DNA of 64,000 nucleotides from Zymoseptoria tritici IPO323 (Eukaryota > Ascomycota > Dothideomycetes > Mycosphaerellales > Mycosphaerellaceae), in NCBI RefSeq assembly GCF_000219625.1, contig NC_018214.1, positions 2,480,001 through 2,544,000 of the forward strand, given 5' to 3'. Below the pieces are notes generated by a model. That model did not search any database. It was not told the DNA's origin and worked only from the letters and a program-made list of their open reading frames with translations. Both the position numbers and the translations under genes were made by a program. This document shows, one piece after another, positions 23,865-35,028 of the stretch; position 1 is the stretch's first letter, and each line of letters begins with the position of its first letter.

Positions 23865-26800
23865 TTACTTCCAAACCTTCCACCCCCTCCCCTTCAAACT
23901 CCCCGTCCTCCCCTCCTTACCCTCACTCCCACCCACCAACCCAAAGAATCTCTCCGCCTTACTCCCCCTCCTCTCCTTCCCTCTCCCTCCTTGTCCGTAC
24001 CCGTCCTCCTCATCATCATCATCATACTCGTCCTCATCCGGGTATCCTTCATCATCATACTCATCATACCGCTTCGTGCCACCTCTAGCCTGTCCCTGCT
24101 GCTGGTATAGCGGGCCGCCGACCGGAGCACTACTATGCCTATACGGCCCAGCTCCATTCTTCAGACCGACGCTGGGGTGTGGGTTGTTACTCAGTCCACC
24201 TGGTCGTCCATTGGTGGGAATGAACGCGTCGTTCGTTGAGGAAGCTGAGGTCTGTCTTTGCGTCTGCTGCTGCCGCTGATGGGCACCGATCGGAGGACCT
24301 GCTAGACTGAGACCTTGTTTGTAGGCTTCGGCGTGTTGGGTTTGGTGGTGGAAGAGGTGGTGTTGGACGTGAGGTTGCTGGACGGGCGGTGGCTTCGTGA
24401 GGTCTTGTCTTGGGATTGAGTTTGCCTGCGTTGATTGCGACTGCGACTGCGATTGGGTCTGCGATCCGCGTTGAGCTCGTTGATTGTAGCCCACGGATTG
24501 AGCTTGGTGGAAGTCCCTCGTTGCGCCATCCATGGACTGTCGACCTGCAGTCGAGAGCACTGGTTCTTGGGGATCAGAGCGCTGATGCTGTACAGCGCCT
24601 CGTCCAGTGGTCGACAAGCCGAGAGCATCGGCTGGATTCGCCGAAGCAGCTTTCGCCGGTGGCGGAGGACGATACCCATCATCGCCATCAAGCTGGTCTC
24701 TCCTCGGCTCATGCTGCTGCTGCTGACGCTCATCGTGATGGCGAAGCTGGATCTCCTCCTCGCTGTCACTCTGACTCCACTCCTCCTCGCGCTCATCACT
24801 CTTCTGCTCCCGTCTACGCATACTCTTCAATCGCTCCAACAAACTCAATCTCTTCTTACGGTCGTGCCCTCTTCCACCTTCCTCGTGTTCATCCTGCACC
24901 ATGCCTCCTGTAAAGCCAGCGTTTTGCCCTTCATTCACACCAGCAGGCACACCACCGCCAGCCATACCCGCCAGGCGATTTGGTCCATCGCACCACAATG
25001 CTGGCACGAGGAGTCTGTACGGGATCGTGCGACCGATCGGGTCATGCTGGTCGATCTCCACGCAGAGACTCACGTCCAAGCCATCTTCCAGATCGATGTG
25101 ACCAGGTGCCCTGCCGTCCGCATTCCCATCTGTTCCGATCCGAGCAGCGGCCGCACGAGAGGCTTTCTTACTGAGATCCGTCGGTGCGCGGTGGAATGAA
25201 GGTCTCCTTTGGGTAGCATTCGCATCGAGAGAGGGGCGCTGAGCGGTCGGCTTAGATGGGAAGTATCCCTTGTCTCCATTGGTGGACTGCTGCTGCAAGC
25301 TGTTGGCTCGCTGGATTGAGCCATCGCGGGAAAGAGGTTGTGCCATGTCGAATGATGGACGTCTCTTAGACGAGCCGGACAGTCGTCGGACAATGCTCAT
25401 TGGACCCTGCGACATCGCCCTCTTCATCGAGCCCGGCGGGAATCTGCGATCTTTGTTTCCGCCTCCGTTCGGCGCAAACGCGCCGTCCTCACCGCCCTGT
25501 CTATCCGCAGCCTCCATCTTCGGACTTCCCGGAGGCGTGTTTCCAGGCACATACTCCGAGATCACGCAGAAATTCCTCCTCGGCATGAGCGCTTGATTGT
25601 TCCTCCTGCTCGAGTCGACATCATGACTGAACATCGGGATCATCACCTCCTCAGTATCGCGATCAAGCTTGTGCACTTTGTTCCTCTTATTCAACACATC
25701 CGCCATCATGTTCGGCGGAGGGGTGTTAACGATCGCCGAGCTGATGACATTGGGCATGTATCTCCAGTCCTTGTCTTTTGGAATGGCAAGGTCCTTCGCC
25801 GAGTAGAACTGGCCGATAGCCGCGAGGTGAACGTCTCCTCCGAGGATGGTGATGCGGATGGACTTCTCTCGGGCAAGGTCTTGCAGTTCTTGGATCAGCC
25901 AGTTGCGTTCAGCTTTGTGGTGTTTCGCCGTCCAGTGGTCGTCCAGGTCGTCGAGGATCTCCACGCCGCCGTCGAATTTGTTGACGAAACCACCCAGCAT
26001 ACCCTTCCGACCAAGCGCTTTGATGGGATCCATGACACGTGATGTGAGTATGTTCTCGAGGAAGTTGAGACGAGGATAAGCGATTGGCACACCGAGGAGG
26101 ACAATGAGGTGTTTCGTCTCGTCCTTGTGCAGCTCCGCACGTAATCTGTCGAATACGACATCGTACGTCTCCTGCGACAGGATCTCATCACGCATACGTT
26201 CGGTGCGGCAGTCAAGACCCAGGAATGCGATTTTGCGGCCGAGGTGAAGGAAGACGGATCGGGAGAGTTGGTTGATATAGGGACCCGGAGAGCGTCCAAG
26301 CAACCAAGACGGCTCGTCCTTCTCAGTCTCCGCCACGAGAGACTGATGTTGGAACAGCATGTAGTACTTGTGCGCAATGGCGCCCAGTCCAGTGAAGACC
26401 CGCGTAGCCATGAAATGGTGAGGATAACTGCCGAAGCCATCAATGATATCGTGATCGTCCCAAATGTTCACCATCGGGATCTGCGAATTCGCCATGCCGA
26501 AGAGACCCTGCGAAAACCACATCGCATACCGATTGAGGTAGAACTCTTCAAGTTCATTCTGCATGGCCGGGGTGAAATCAGCATGATGCTTGTGTTCGGG
26601 ATTCTTCATCTGCAGCCACTCTTTGAAGAGCTCCGTATCGCGCATGACTGCATCGTTGTAGACTTGATCGCCGCCTCCGAGCATGACATGAAAAGGCTTG
26701 GACTGGTGACGGTTGAGCACGTCTCTCCACAAGGGATCTGGACCTGAAAAAGTGTCCGAGTCGACGGACATGGAGAAGCCATTGCAGGAGTGGAACATGA

Positions 26801-28967
26801 TGTTCATAGTGTCGCCCTTTCCGGGCACCCAGAATGCCACAGCTGGTCCATTGTTGATGCGATATGCGACCCGAGTCTGCTTGCTGGCCAACTCGACTTC
26901 AATTGAAAACCGCCAGAAGGTGTGTCCTCGCTCGGAATGCAATTTCACAGCTTTGACCTCGCGGAATCGACCAGCCTTCTCGCCGTCTTGTCTCTTGATC
27001 CTCGACTTGTCCTGAAACGTGATGTGCTGCGATTGTCTTCCGTCCGGTCCTGAAGTCTGCGGTCCTAGCACAGACGTGCGAGTCGCCGCATACAGCCCCT
27101 CGTTGTTCTCCTCACGACTCAGATCAACACTCGGATCGATGTCGTGCACGGGACGAACATACAATGCCCTTCCAGTCCTTGACAACTTCACTTGTCCGGC
27201 CACAGGGTCCTCAAACTCCGGCGGTAGTTCATGACTGTCCAGATGGGCGGGCGGAGGTGGCATCAAATCCATCTGCTGCGCAAACATCCTCAGCACCGGA
27301 GCGGTCGAAACGTCCGACTGGTCGTCTTCGGTCAGGATCATCACACTTCCACGCCAGACTTCCTTCTCCACCGCTCGTCCACTCCTCGACTGACTCGTCT
27401 CCTTCCGCATGCCCGTATACCGAAGCAGAGGTCCGCACTTGAGGTACAATCTCGGCTTAAATCCGTTCGCTTGTTCTTCGTACGGTCCGTCATACTGCGC
27501 CATATTAGGCGGCGCTCCTCTCGAAGCGCTACCACTCGAGCTGACACGCCGACCTTTCTCCCACCACGCAGCGTCTCCGCCCTCCTTTTGCGAAGCTTTG
27601 ACGGCCGCGTCCAAGTCCAGATCTTCGACCGTCAGCTTCGCGACTTTGGCTTGTCGCCATTCGTCGAGAAAGGGTTCAGGCGTGTAGCTTCGATGTTGGC
27701 GATGATCCCGGTGGAACATGCCGCCGAAGTGATGGTGGTCCTTCTGCACGTCTCCGTTGCCAAATCCGACCTGTTCTCGCGCTTGCTGTCCGGCGGCCGT
27801 CTGAGGTGGAATCGAGTACGGTACACCGTCGCCTTCAGTCCGGACTTGCTCGGGTGGAATAGGATCAGGATCGTCGTACTTCTCCGCGGCTTGACGTTCT
27901 TGCTTGACGCTAGCCATGCGGTCGCTCTTGATGTGATTGTGCTCGTCCTTCTTCTTCTTCTCCGCCTTGTAGCCATCGTCTTCCCTCTTCTGCACTCTCA
28001 AACTTCCAGACTGCCCCTCTCGCGACACGGGACTGATCGGTGACTCCCCCGACATTATCGCCTGTGCCTGCATCTGATTCTTCCGCCTCTCATACGCCAA
28101 TCGGCCCCTCTCCGCAGCGACATGATCGTAAGCGGCTCCATTGTTCAGTCCTGCCCAACCACCCTCCTTGATCCTCGTTCTCGTCGCAATGTCACCATCT
28201 GTTGATACCCTGGCACGAGTTTGACCACGATCAATGGCCTTCGCCTGGTTCGGAAACTCGTGCTGGGCGAGGTTCTCCTTTCTCGAACTTGGCGGTATCC
28301 TCTCGGCCCCAGCATTCGTCGGTGAAGCCATGTACGTCGGTGACATCGGACCGCCAGAGCTTTGTCTTGATCTTTGTGCCATGGCAGCGCTGTCACTAGC
28401 CGCCCTATAGCCATTCCCGCTCTTTTCTCGCGCGACTCTCCCTTCCGCCCGCTCTACTCGAGCTCTCTTCTCGTCTTTGCTCCACACCTCTAGATTCTGT
28501 AGCGGGCTCTTATCAGGAACGGAACCACGCCGTTTCGTCTCGGAAGCGCTAGAGCCTTGACGCTGAGGTTTGATTTGCGGTTGCATTGCGAGTGGAATGG
28601 CTAGCGGGAATTCTGGCGCCGTGCGCGGTGTCATCGCTTCTTCGAACCAAGGTTTGGAGCGCATGTTGGGAGGGACGAAGTTCGGATCGACGGTCAGAGC
28701 GGGCTGGTGAGGAGCTTGCGAGGATCGAGACTGCGACGTAGGTGATGCCATGGGAGGCTCATTCCCACTGCGGTCCGAGAATGTTCGTCTTCCATCTTGC
28801 GCCTGGTCTTGCGATCGGGGTTGTGGTGATTGGTAGTATTGATATGGTCCTTCGGGGACCGAAGCAGAGTTCGAGCTGAGGAGCGCAGATGGACCCGAGA
28901 GTTGAGAGAAGAAGCCGTCGTTGTTCTGAGCCCAGAGACCGGATTGACGGCGATTGTGGGTGGCCAT
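23865..28967 (-). CDS. PhoD-like metallophosphatase with long disordered ends
   Basis: One uninterrupted frame of 1700 residues. The centre (about 470-1150) matches the large fungal PhoD-like phosphatase family (PhoD_2). Metal-site blocks are visible: MLGGGDQVYND, NIWDDHDIIDGFGSYP (near residue 835), VLLGVPIAYPRL, and ITILGGDVHLAAIGQFY. PhoD enzymes are phosphodiesterases/alkaline phosphatases using Fe/Ca or similar metals. The first 450 residues are low-complexity, Ser/Arg/Gln-rich and probably disordered. The C-terminal 450 residues are Gln/His-rich with SQSQSQSQS-type runs and a strongly acidic patch (DEDEYDDDDEED) before a basic end. No signal peptide or membrane segment is obvious, so a cytoplasmic or membrane-peripheral location is likely. 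The physiological substrate is unknown. The start ATG at 28967 is the first in the frame. Confidence 0.88.
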   Translation of the reverse strand: MATHNRRQSGLWAQNNDGFFSQLSGPSALLSSNSASVPEGPYQYYQSPQPRSQDQAQDGRRTFSDRSGNEPPMASPTSQSRSSQAPHQPALTVDPNFVPPNMRSKPWFEEAMTPRTAPEFPLAIPLAMQPQIKPQRQGSSASETKRRGSVPDKSPLQNLEVWSKDEKRARVERAEGRVAREKSGNGYRAASDSAAMAQRSRQSSGGPMSPTYMASPTNAGAERIPPSSRKENLAQHEFPNQAKAIDRGQTRARVSTDGDIATRTRIKEGGWAGLNNGAAYDHVAAERGRLAYERRKNQMQAQAIMSGESPISPVSREGQSGSLRVQKREDDGYKAEKKKKDEHNHIKSDRMASVKQERQAAEKYDDPDPIPPEQVRTEGDGVPYSIPPQTAAGQQAREQVGFGNGDVQKDHHHFGGMFHRDHRQHRSYTPEPFLDEWRQAKVAKLTVEDLDLDAAVKASQKEGGDAAWWEKGRRVSSSGSASRGAPPNMAQYDGPYEEQANGFKPRLYLKCGPLLRYTGMRKETSQSRSGRAVEKEVWRGSVMILTEDDQSDVSTAPVLRMFAQQMDLMPPPPAHLDSHELPPEFEDPVAGQVKLSRTGRALYVRPVHDIDPSVDLSREENNEGLYAATRTSVLGPQTSGPDGRQSQHITFQDKSRIKRQDGEKAGRFREVKAVKLHSERGHTFWRFSIEVELASKQTRVAYRINNGPAVAFWVPGKGDTMNIMFHSCNGFSMSVDSDTFSGPDPLWRDVLNRHQSKPFHVMLGGGDQVYNDAVMRDTELFKEWLQMKNPEHKHHADFTPAMQNELEEFYLNRYAMWFSQGLFGMANSQIPMVNIWDDHDIIDGFGSYPHHFMATRVFTGLGAIAHKYYMLFQHQSLVAETEKDEPSWLLGRSPGPYINQLSRSVFLHLGRKIAFLGLDCRTERMRDEILSQETYDVVFDRLRAELHKDETKHLIVLLGVPIAYPRLNFLENILTSRVMDPIKALGRKGMLGGFVNKFDGGVEILDDLDDHWTAKHHKAERNWLIQELQDLAREKSIRITILGGDVHLAAIGQFYSAKDLAIPKDKDWRYMPNVISSAIVNTPPPNMMADVLNKRNKVHKLDRDTEEVMIPMFSHDVDSSRRNNQALMPRRNFCVISEYVPGNTPPGSPKMEAADRQGGEDGAFAPNGGGNKDRRFPPGSMKRAMSQGPMSIVRRLSGSSKRRPSFDMAQPLSRDGSIQRANSLQQQSTNGDKGYFPSKPTAQRPSLDANATQRRPSFHRAPTDLSKKASRAAAARIGTDGNADGRAPGHIDLEDGLDVSLCVEIDQHDPIGRTIPYRLLVPALWCDGPNRLAGMAGGGVPAGVNEGQNAGFTGGMVQDEHEEGGRGHDRKKRLSLLERLKSMRRREQKSDEREEEWSQSDSEEEIQLRHHDERQQQQHEPRRDQLDGDDGYRPPPPAKAASANPADALGLSTTGRGAVQHQRSDPQEPVLSTAGRQSMDGATRDFHQAQSVGYNQRAQRGSQTQSQSQSQSTQANSIPRQDLTKPPPVQQPHVQHHLFHHQTQHAEAYKQGLSLAGPPIGAHQRQQQTQRQTSASSTNDAFIPTNGRPGGLSNNPHPSVGLKNGAGPYRHSSAPVGGPLYQQQGQARGGTKRYDEYDDEGYPDEDEYDDDDEEDGYGQGGRGKERRGSKAERFFGLVGGSEGKEGRTGSLKGRGWKVWK

Positions 28968-29532
28968 GTTCGTCGTGGGTGTATTACGTGTATCCTGGTT
29001 GAATTGCTGCTATGTGAGTATAGTACCTTACTCTGCCGAGTGTCGTGCGCGGATGACTATCGCTCCATGCTGTACGCTATGCTCCGTCAAACCCAAGAAT
29101 GAAATGTACAGAAATGGTGACGAAGGGAAATGAACAAGGCGTCGAATGCAGCGCTTGTATGCAGGAGAAGCTGCAGCTGGCCGGATTACCTATAATTCGT
29201 GGTGGCTGGCCGCGAGAAGTTGGAAGCGTGGGTGGCTGGTCAGGATTATCTCCGTGGGTCAGATATATACTGTGCCTTGGTTGAAGTTCAACTTTGCGAT
29301 CACATATCAGCTCACTGCGAAATATGTATGTTGTACCATGGTTGTGAAGTGAATGAGAAAGAACGGATTGTGGACGTTGGAGATTGAAAGACGTTGTGGC
29401 TTGATGCTCCACTGGTTCCCGTCGTGTGAGACCGATCGACGGCGGACTCATCTCCGTTCCATTTGATACTCGTATTGCTCGTACTGCTCGACATGAACTC
29501 GTCTCGACGTTGCTCGGACATAACTAACACGA
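28968..29532. other. Intergenic region, no gene seen
   Basis: A 565-bp spacer carrying the PhoD-like gene promoter and the 3' side of the permease remnant. Short ORFs on both strands lack support. Confidence 0.4.
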
Positions 29533-29890
29533 TCACAGCCCCTCCGTTCTCCTCCCCTTGACCTGCACGTCCAGACCAATCCGACCTACATTCACCGCAT
29601 CGTTCCCCTGCAACTCCACCCTTGGTCCAACATATCCCCTCTTCCTCTTCCACCAAGACCAGCCCGTCAAACAGGCGGTGATCCCGACAAACATGACACT
29701 AGCCCAATTCATCCCCTCCGGACTCGCCACTGGATATGTAGACGGGAACATGTACAGCGCATTGAATACAAGAATGTACGCGCACGCCACGGTGATGATA
29801 GCATCTCCCTTGACTCCGCGCATGTAGAAGGGTCCAGGCAGGACAATGATTCGAGAAGTGGTGCGGAGGATGAGTGATGGAGGAGCTGGA
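29533..29890 (-). pseudogene. 3'-terminal remnant of an APC-family amino acid/choline permease
   Basis: The minus-strand frame encodes only the last two membrane helices and cytoplasmic tail of a fungal GABA/choline-type permease. A segment around LPGPFYMRGVKGD is followed by helix VACAYILVFNALYMF, the family phrase MNWASVMFVG, a second helix, and a basic tail WWKRKRGYVGPR ending at the stop at 29533. A possible splice acceptor (tctccag) precedes it near 29890. Upstream, only about 210 bp remain before the Prp16 ATG on the other strand, with no trace of the other ten helices. It is best read as a truncated relic, unless the rest is transcribed through an unseen structure. Confidence 0.6.
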
Positions 29891-30100
29891 GATGTGGGTT
29901 GCCTTAGGTAAGCACAATTTATGGCCTTCCGTCTTCACATGAAATAGTTGAAGGACTTGCCAGTATCCGCGCGAACAGAAACGCCATGACAGGACACTGA
30001 ACAAGGCAGTTTGGAGGGAATATTGGATACGACGAGCAGTCTCTCAATACCGCGGGAAGATCTTGAAAGTGAGTGTTCCTCCAGGACTACATCAACCACG

Positions 30101-33100
30101 ATGGCTGGCGAACATAGTGCCAAAAGGCGCAAACTTGACGACAACGACGACTCCGCCGAACACCCACTCTCCGTCCAACCGCTTCGCCGACGTCACGACC
30201 ACTCTCGCGACAACAAAGCGCCATCGCGCGACGAATCCCATCGAAATGGCAGTCCCAGTCGTCCTCACGAGACCTTTCAAGGTCCCGAGCCTGGTATCTC
30301 CAATGCAGATGCCATGGCTCTCGACCGCGACTGGTACAACTATGGCGAAGAAGGAGCCGTGCTAGGCGACGACTCACATAACCCTTTCGGTGGAAACGAA
30401 GACACAACATGGGCCGACAAGGAACGAGAGCGAGAGCTGCTGGAGAAGAAAATGGCTGCCAGAACGAAGGTGAATGCGAAGTTTCTTCAGCGACAGAAGG
30501 ACAACGATGCGTGGGAAGCGAATCGTATGGTTGCGAGTAGCGTGGCGCAGACGAGAGATACTTATAATCTGAATGGACTGGACGACGATAATGAGGAAAC
30601 GAGAGTACATTTGTTGGTTCACGATTTGAAGCCTCCATTCTTGGACGGCAAGACGGTGTTCACGAAACAGCTGGAGCCGATCAGTGCGGTGAGAGATCCG
30701 CAAAGTGATATGGCGGTTTTCGCGAGGAAGGGCAGTCGAGTGGTGAAGGAGAAGAGGCAGCAGAAGGAACGGCAGAAGCAGGCTCAAGAGGCGACGAACA
30801 TCTCGGGAACGGCATTGGGGAATGTTATGGGTGTGAAGGAGGAGGACACAGATTCTGCGGCACCTGCTGCAGCGGGCGAGGAAGAGACTGGGAAGAATCA
30901 GAGCTCGAAGTTCGCGCAGCATATGAAGAAGCAGGATGCTGGACAGTCCGACTTTTCGAGGACAAAGAGCTTGCGAGAACAGAGAGAATATCTACCGGCG
31001 TTCGCGGTGAGGGAGGAGTTATTGCGGGTGGTCAGGGACAATCAAGTCACGATTGTGGTGGGTCAGACTGGTTCAGGCAAAACGACGCAACTCACGCAGT
31101 TCTTGTACGAGGATGGATATGCGAAGAATGGTATGATCGGGTGTACGCAACCGAGACGTGTGGCAGCCATGTCGGTCGCCAAGCGTGTGAGCGAGGAGAT
31201 GGAGGTTCCTCTCGGTGGTCTAGTCGGATACGCCATTCGGTTCGAGGACTGCACAAGCAAAGACACTCAGATCAAGTACATGACCGACGGTGTACTTCTG
31301 AGAGAGTCTTTGACGAATCCAGACCTCGACCAATACAGCTGCATCATCATGGACGAAGCCCACGAGCGTGCGCTGAATACGGATGTCCTTATGGGATTGA
31401 TCAAGAAAGTCCTCACACGGCGGAGAGATCTCAAATTGATTGTCACATCAGCGACCATGAACTCGGACCGTTTTGCTCGCTTCTATGGAGGTGCACCTGA
31501 GTTCTTCATCCCTGGACGAACATTCCCGGTCGACATCCAATATTCCCGCTCTCCCTGCGAAGACTATGTCGACAGCGCAGTCCGACAAGTCCTTGCCATC
31601 CATGTCAGCCAGCCAACCGGCGACATTCTTGTCTTCATGACCGGGCAAGAGGACATTGAAGTCACTTGTGAATTGATAGCGGAACGGCTCTCTCAACTCA
31701 ATGATCCCCCCAAACTCAGCATCCTCCCGATCTACTCTCAAATGCCGGCAGACCTCCAAGCGAAAATTTTCGACCGTGCTGCTCCAGGTGTTCGTAAAGT
31801 CATCGTCGCGACCAACATCGCCGAGACCTCGCTCACTGTCGACGGTATCATGTACGTGGTCGACTGCGGCTTCTCCAAGCTCAAGGTCTACAACCCTCGC
31901 ATGGGCATGGACACACTTCAAATCACACCCGTCTCTCAAGCCAATGCCTCTCAGCGTGCCGGTCGTGCTGGCCGAACCGGTCCTGGCAAGGCATTTCACC
32001 TCTACACCGAACGCGCTTTCCGCGACGAATTCTACATCGCCACAATCCCCGAGATCCAGCGAACCAACCTCGCCAACACAGTCCTCCTCTTAAAGTCCCT
32101 CGGCGTGCGAGATCTCCTCGACTTCGACTTCATGGACCCTCCCCCACAAGACACAATCACCACCTCCCTCTTCGACCTCTGGTCTCTCGGAGCACTCACC
32201 AACCTCGGCGACCTCACCCCTCTAGGAAAACTCATGACCTCCTTCCCCATGGACCCCTCCCTCGCCAAACTCGTCCTCACCTCTTCCACCGACTACTCCT
32301 GCGGCGAAGAAATCCTCACCATCGTCGCCATGCTCTCCGTCCCCTCCGTCTTCTACCGCCCGAAAGAACGCCTCGACGAAGCCGACGCCGCCCGCGAGAA
32401 ATTCTTCGTCCACGACTCCGACCACCTCACCCTCCTCACCGTCTACCAGCAATGGTCCGCCAACGGCCGTCGCGACCAATGGTGCGTCAAACACTTCCTC
32501 CACCCGAAAGCTCTCCGTCGCGCGGAGGAAATCCGAAACCAAATCTCCGACATTATGAAGTCCCACAACTTATCCGTCGTATCGTGCGGCTACGACCTCG
32601 ACATTGTGAGGAAGTGCATCTGCTCGGGTTTCTACCACCAAGCCGCGAAACGGAAAGGGTTGGGGGAGTACATCAACCTCCGCACGAGCGTGTCGATGAA
32701 TTTACACCCCACTTCCGCATTATATAATAGTGGAGATCCACCCGATTACGTGGTATATCATGAACTAATCCTGACGAGTAAAGAGTACATGTCCGTCGCG
32801 ACGAGTGTGGACGCGCATTGGTTGGCGGATTTGGGAGGGGTGTTTTATAGTGTCAAGGAGAAGGGGTATAGTGCTGGGACGGGGAGGAGGGAGGTGGAGT
32901 TTTCGAGGAAGGGGGAGTTGGAGAGGGAGATGGAGGGGGATCGGAGGGTGCAGAGGGAGAGGGAGGAGGTGGAGAGGAGGGAGAGGGAGAGGGGAAAGGG
33001 GGAAGTCAAAGAGGTTGTTGTGGGGAAGGTGGTGAAGAAGGTGGGTGGGGGTGGGAGGGGTGGGAGTGCGGTTGTTAGGCCGGTTATTGGGAGGAGGAGG

Positions 33101-33103
33101 TAG
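30101..33103 (+). CDS. PRP16: Pre-mRNA-splicing ATP-dependent RNA helicase Prp16 (DHX38)
   Basis: Intronless 1000-residue DEAH-box helicase that remodels the spliceosome after the first transesterification step. The N-terminus is charged and disordered with a KRRKLDD nuclear-localisation-like stretch. The segment around [12 protein letters not shown] and HNPFGG is typical of Prp16. Helicase motifs: I GQTGSGKT (about 320), II DEAH (418-421), [20 protein letters not shown], followed by the HA2 and OB-fold regions. After about residue 940 there is a Glu/Arg-rich repetitive tail and a Gly/Val/Lys-rich end. The ATG at 30101 is used; upstream in-frame codons exist from 30011 but start with TTG. Distinguished from Prp2, Prp22 and Prp43 by the N-terminal block; confidence in DEAH splicing helicase is very high and in Prp16 high. 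Confidence 0.92.
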   Translation: MAGEHSAKRRKLDDNDDSAEHPLSVQPLRRRHDHSRDNKAPSRDESHRNGSPSRPHETFQGPEPGISNADAMALDRDWYNYGEEGAVLGDDSHNPFGGNEDTTWADKERERELLEKKMAARTKVNAKFLQRQKDNDAWEANRMVASSVAQTRDTYNLNGLDDDNEETRVHLLVHDLKPPFLDGKTVFTKQLEPISAVRDPQSDMAVFARKGSRVVKEKRQQKERQKQAQEATNISGTALGNVMGVKEEDTDSAAPAAAGEEETGKNQSSKFAQHMKKQDAGQSDFSRTKSLREQREYLPAFAVREELLRVVRDNQVTIVVGQTGSGKTTQLTQFLYEDGYAKNGMIGCTQPRRVAAMSVAKRVSEEMEVPLGGLVGYAIRFEDCTSKDTQIKYMTDGVLLRESLTNPDLDQYSCIIMDEAHERALNTDVLMGLIKKVLTRRRDLKLIVTSATMNSDRFARFYGGAPEFFIPGRTFPVDIQYSRSPCEDYVDSAVRQVLAIHVSQPTGDILVFMTGQEDIEVTCELIAERLSQLNDPPKLSILPIYSQMPADLQAKIFDRAAPGVRKVIVATNIAETSLTVDGIMYVVDCGFSKLKVYNPRMGMDTLQITPVSQANASQRAGRAGRTGPGKAFHLYTERAFRDEFYIATIPEIQRTNLANTVLLLKSLGVRDLLDFDFMDPPPQDTITTSLFDLWSLGALTNLGDLTPLGKLMTSFPMDPSLAKLVLTSSTDYSCGEEILTIVAMLSVPSVFYRPKERLDEADAAREKFFVHDSDHLTLLTVYQQWSANGRRDQWCVKHFLHPKALRRAEEIRNQISDIMKSHNLSVVSCGYDLDIVRKCICSGFYHQAAKRKGLGEYINLRTSVSMNLHPTSALYNSGDPPDYVVYHELILTSKEYMSVATSVDAHWLADLGGVFYSVKEKGYSAGTGRREVEFSRKGELEREMEGDRRVQREREEVERRERERGKGEVKEVVVGKVVKKVGGGGRGGSAVVRPVIGRRR

Positions 33104-33366
33104 ATTGGATAGGGTTGAAGTAAAGTGAAGTGAATGAGCTGATGATCAGCATTTGGATGCATAGGCCTTATGATGTCTTGTGCTGTGCCTAAAGCATGAA
33201 CCAGCGGGGTCTGTATCAGAGATGCTCTCGGAACCGGTGGGGAACAAGGTACACGAATCTTCTCATTATAGATTACATTTCTTCGAAATATCCCACCAAC
33301 ACCAATCGCTTGATGAACAAATGCTGAAAAATCGTCCTCTCATAGCTCGTCGTCTGTCCAACATCA

Positions 33367-34498
33367 TCACCTCAACGGCTCCTCACTCTGCCTCTCATTC
33401 CCATTGCCATTCCCACTCCCTTCCCTCTCCGCCCTCCCCTCCTCCTCCTGCTGCTGCCTCACCTTATCCAAATCCGCATGCTTCTCCGGATCAAACACAT
33501 AAATCGGCCACTCCATTCCCACCGTCCTCTTAACAATGACCGGCAATCTCTTCCACACGGCTTTCGGCATGGGGATGAGAATACTCGTCTCCTCGAGGTA
33601 CTTGGCATACGCGTGCCATCCTTCTCCTTTTTCGTAGCGTTTTTTCGCGCCGGGGCGTTCTTGGAGAGTCAAGCCGGAGACGAAGAGCAGGAGCAGGGTG
33701 AGGAAGAGGAAGCCGACGATGGAGGCGTAGAGGGCGGCTGCGGGACCGGTGGTGTTGGGGATGAAGTCGTAGGCTGCCGGGGTTATGGCCATGAGGTAGA
33801 TTGCTGGAGAACACATTGAGGTCAGTGGATTCTTCTAGTTGGAAGGAGTGATTAGACGACGTACAGAATTGAACGGCGATTTCGCCGAAGTAGTTGGGGT
33901 GTCGACTCCACTTGAAGAATCCCACGTCGCAGACGGCGCCCTTTTGTTTTCCGGCGGGACTTTGCTTGAAGCGGTATTTCTGCACGTCACTCACGGCCTC
34001 CATCACGAATGCGATGGCGAAGATGATGATTGAAATGATGTCCGTTGCTTTGCCGAAGTTGGGCTGCGGGTATCGCAACACTCTCGGCGAGTTGATGATG
34101 GTCACTGGCAAAGAGACGGTCCAACACCACAACATCTGAAACACCCAGAACCCCAGGAACGGGAAGAATTTATCCCGTTTATCGTCGAAGCGGTCGTCGG
34201 ATCCGGTCTTGAGGATTCGGAAGAGGAGGAAAGCGGAGAGTCGAGTTCCCCAGAGCATGATGAAGATGGAGATGACGATGTTGCGGGCGACGAGGGTGCC
34301 GCTGAAGGAGAGGGTGAGAATGGCGAGCCAGACGAAGTTGGAGCCGCCCATGAGATCGGTGAGTTTGTCGAATTTGAGGGAAAAGGCGATGGAGAAGCCG
34401 ATGAGTTGGTAGGCGATGGTGAGGAGGAGGGTGATGGCGAGGTAGTAGTCGTCCAGGACGTGCACGGGGGAGTGCGTCGTGTCCATTGTTGCGACCAT
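33367..34498 (-). CDS. DUF1295 integral membrane protein (steroid 5-alpha reductase-like fold)
   Basis: Exons 33865-34498 and 33367-33803 with a 61-nt intron (gtacgt to tccag) give 356 residues. Several hydrophobic helices are visible (about 20-40, 52-68, 72-95, 115-135, 155-172, 225-250, 255-275). The key segment FFKWSRHPNYFGEIAVQF is the diagnostic motif of DUF1295 and related isoprenylcysteine methyltransferase/5-alpha-reductase proteins, where it binds a nucleotide cofactor. The tail is Gln/Glu-rich and cytoplasmic. It is likely an endoplasmic reticulum membrane enzyme of unknown substrate. A second in-frame ATG lies four codons downstream of the chosen start. The start codon is preceded by a 15-bp tandem repeat. 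Confidence 0.85.
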
Positions 34499-35028
34499 GT
34501 TGGCGGTGTGGTACTGAAGGTGGTGAGGTGGAGTGAGGTGAGGTGGAGTGAGGTAAGGTGGAGTGAGGTGAGGTGGAGTGAGGTGGTCAGTTCAGGCTTG
34601 TCGCCCGTGAAGCAGTATTGGGATCCGTGAATGCTTCTGTCCAAGCAGAGTCTGGGTGCTCCGCCGTCTTATGATGTCTGACTTATATACCACACCTCAT
34701 ACTGACGGCATCTTCTTCATCTCCAAGAGAAATGCCGTCGTCCCGTCCGCAGTTGGTAAAAGCCCGAAGGAACTCTGACTTGCTTGGGAATGACGTCGTC
34801 CATCTGACTTTCTCCTCAATCGGCCCCGGAAACGCGAACCGACTCACGGCTCCTCCCGCCGGCGATTTCAGCCCGAGCCGCTTTCTCAGCCTCATTTCTC
34901 GCCTCGATCATCACCAACACATCCATCCACCGACCTCCGCCTCGGCATCATCTGGGCATCGCTTCGGAACGCGTGTCTACATACATTACATACACATCGC
35001 TAGCGGTATACAGCACAATCACATCATC
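34499..35028. promoter_or_regulatory. Divergent intergenic region
   Basis: This 530-bp interval separates the DUF1295 gene from the lysine-rich hypothetical gene and contains the 15-bp minisatellite. No further gene is visible. Confidence 0.4.
34525..34584. repeat. 15-bp tandem repeat, four units
   Basis: Unit gaggtggagtgaggt repeated four times; the third unit has one change (aaggtgg...). It lies 27 bp upstream of the DUF1295 start codon, within its 5' UTR or core promoter. Confidence 0.85.
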
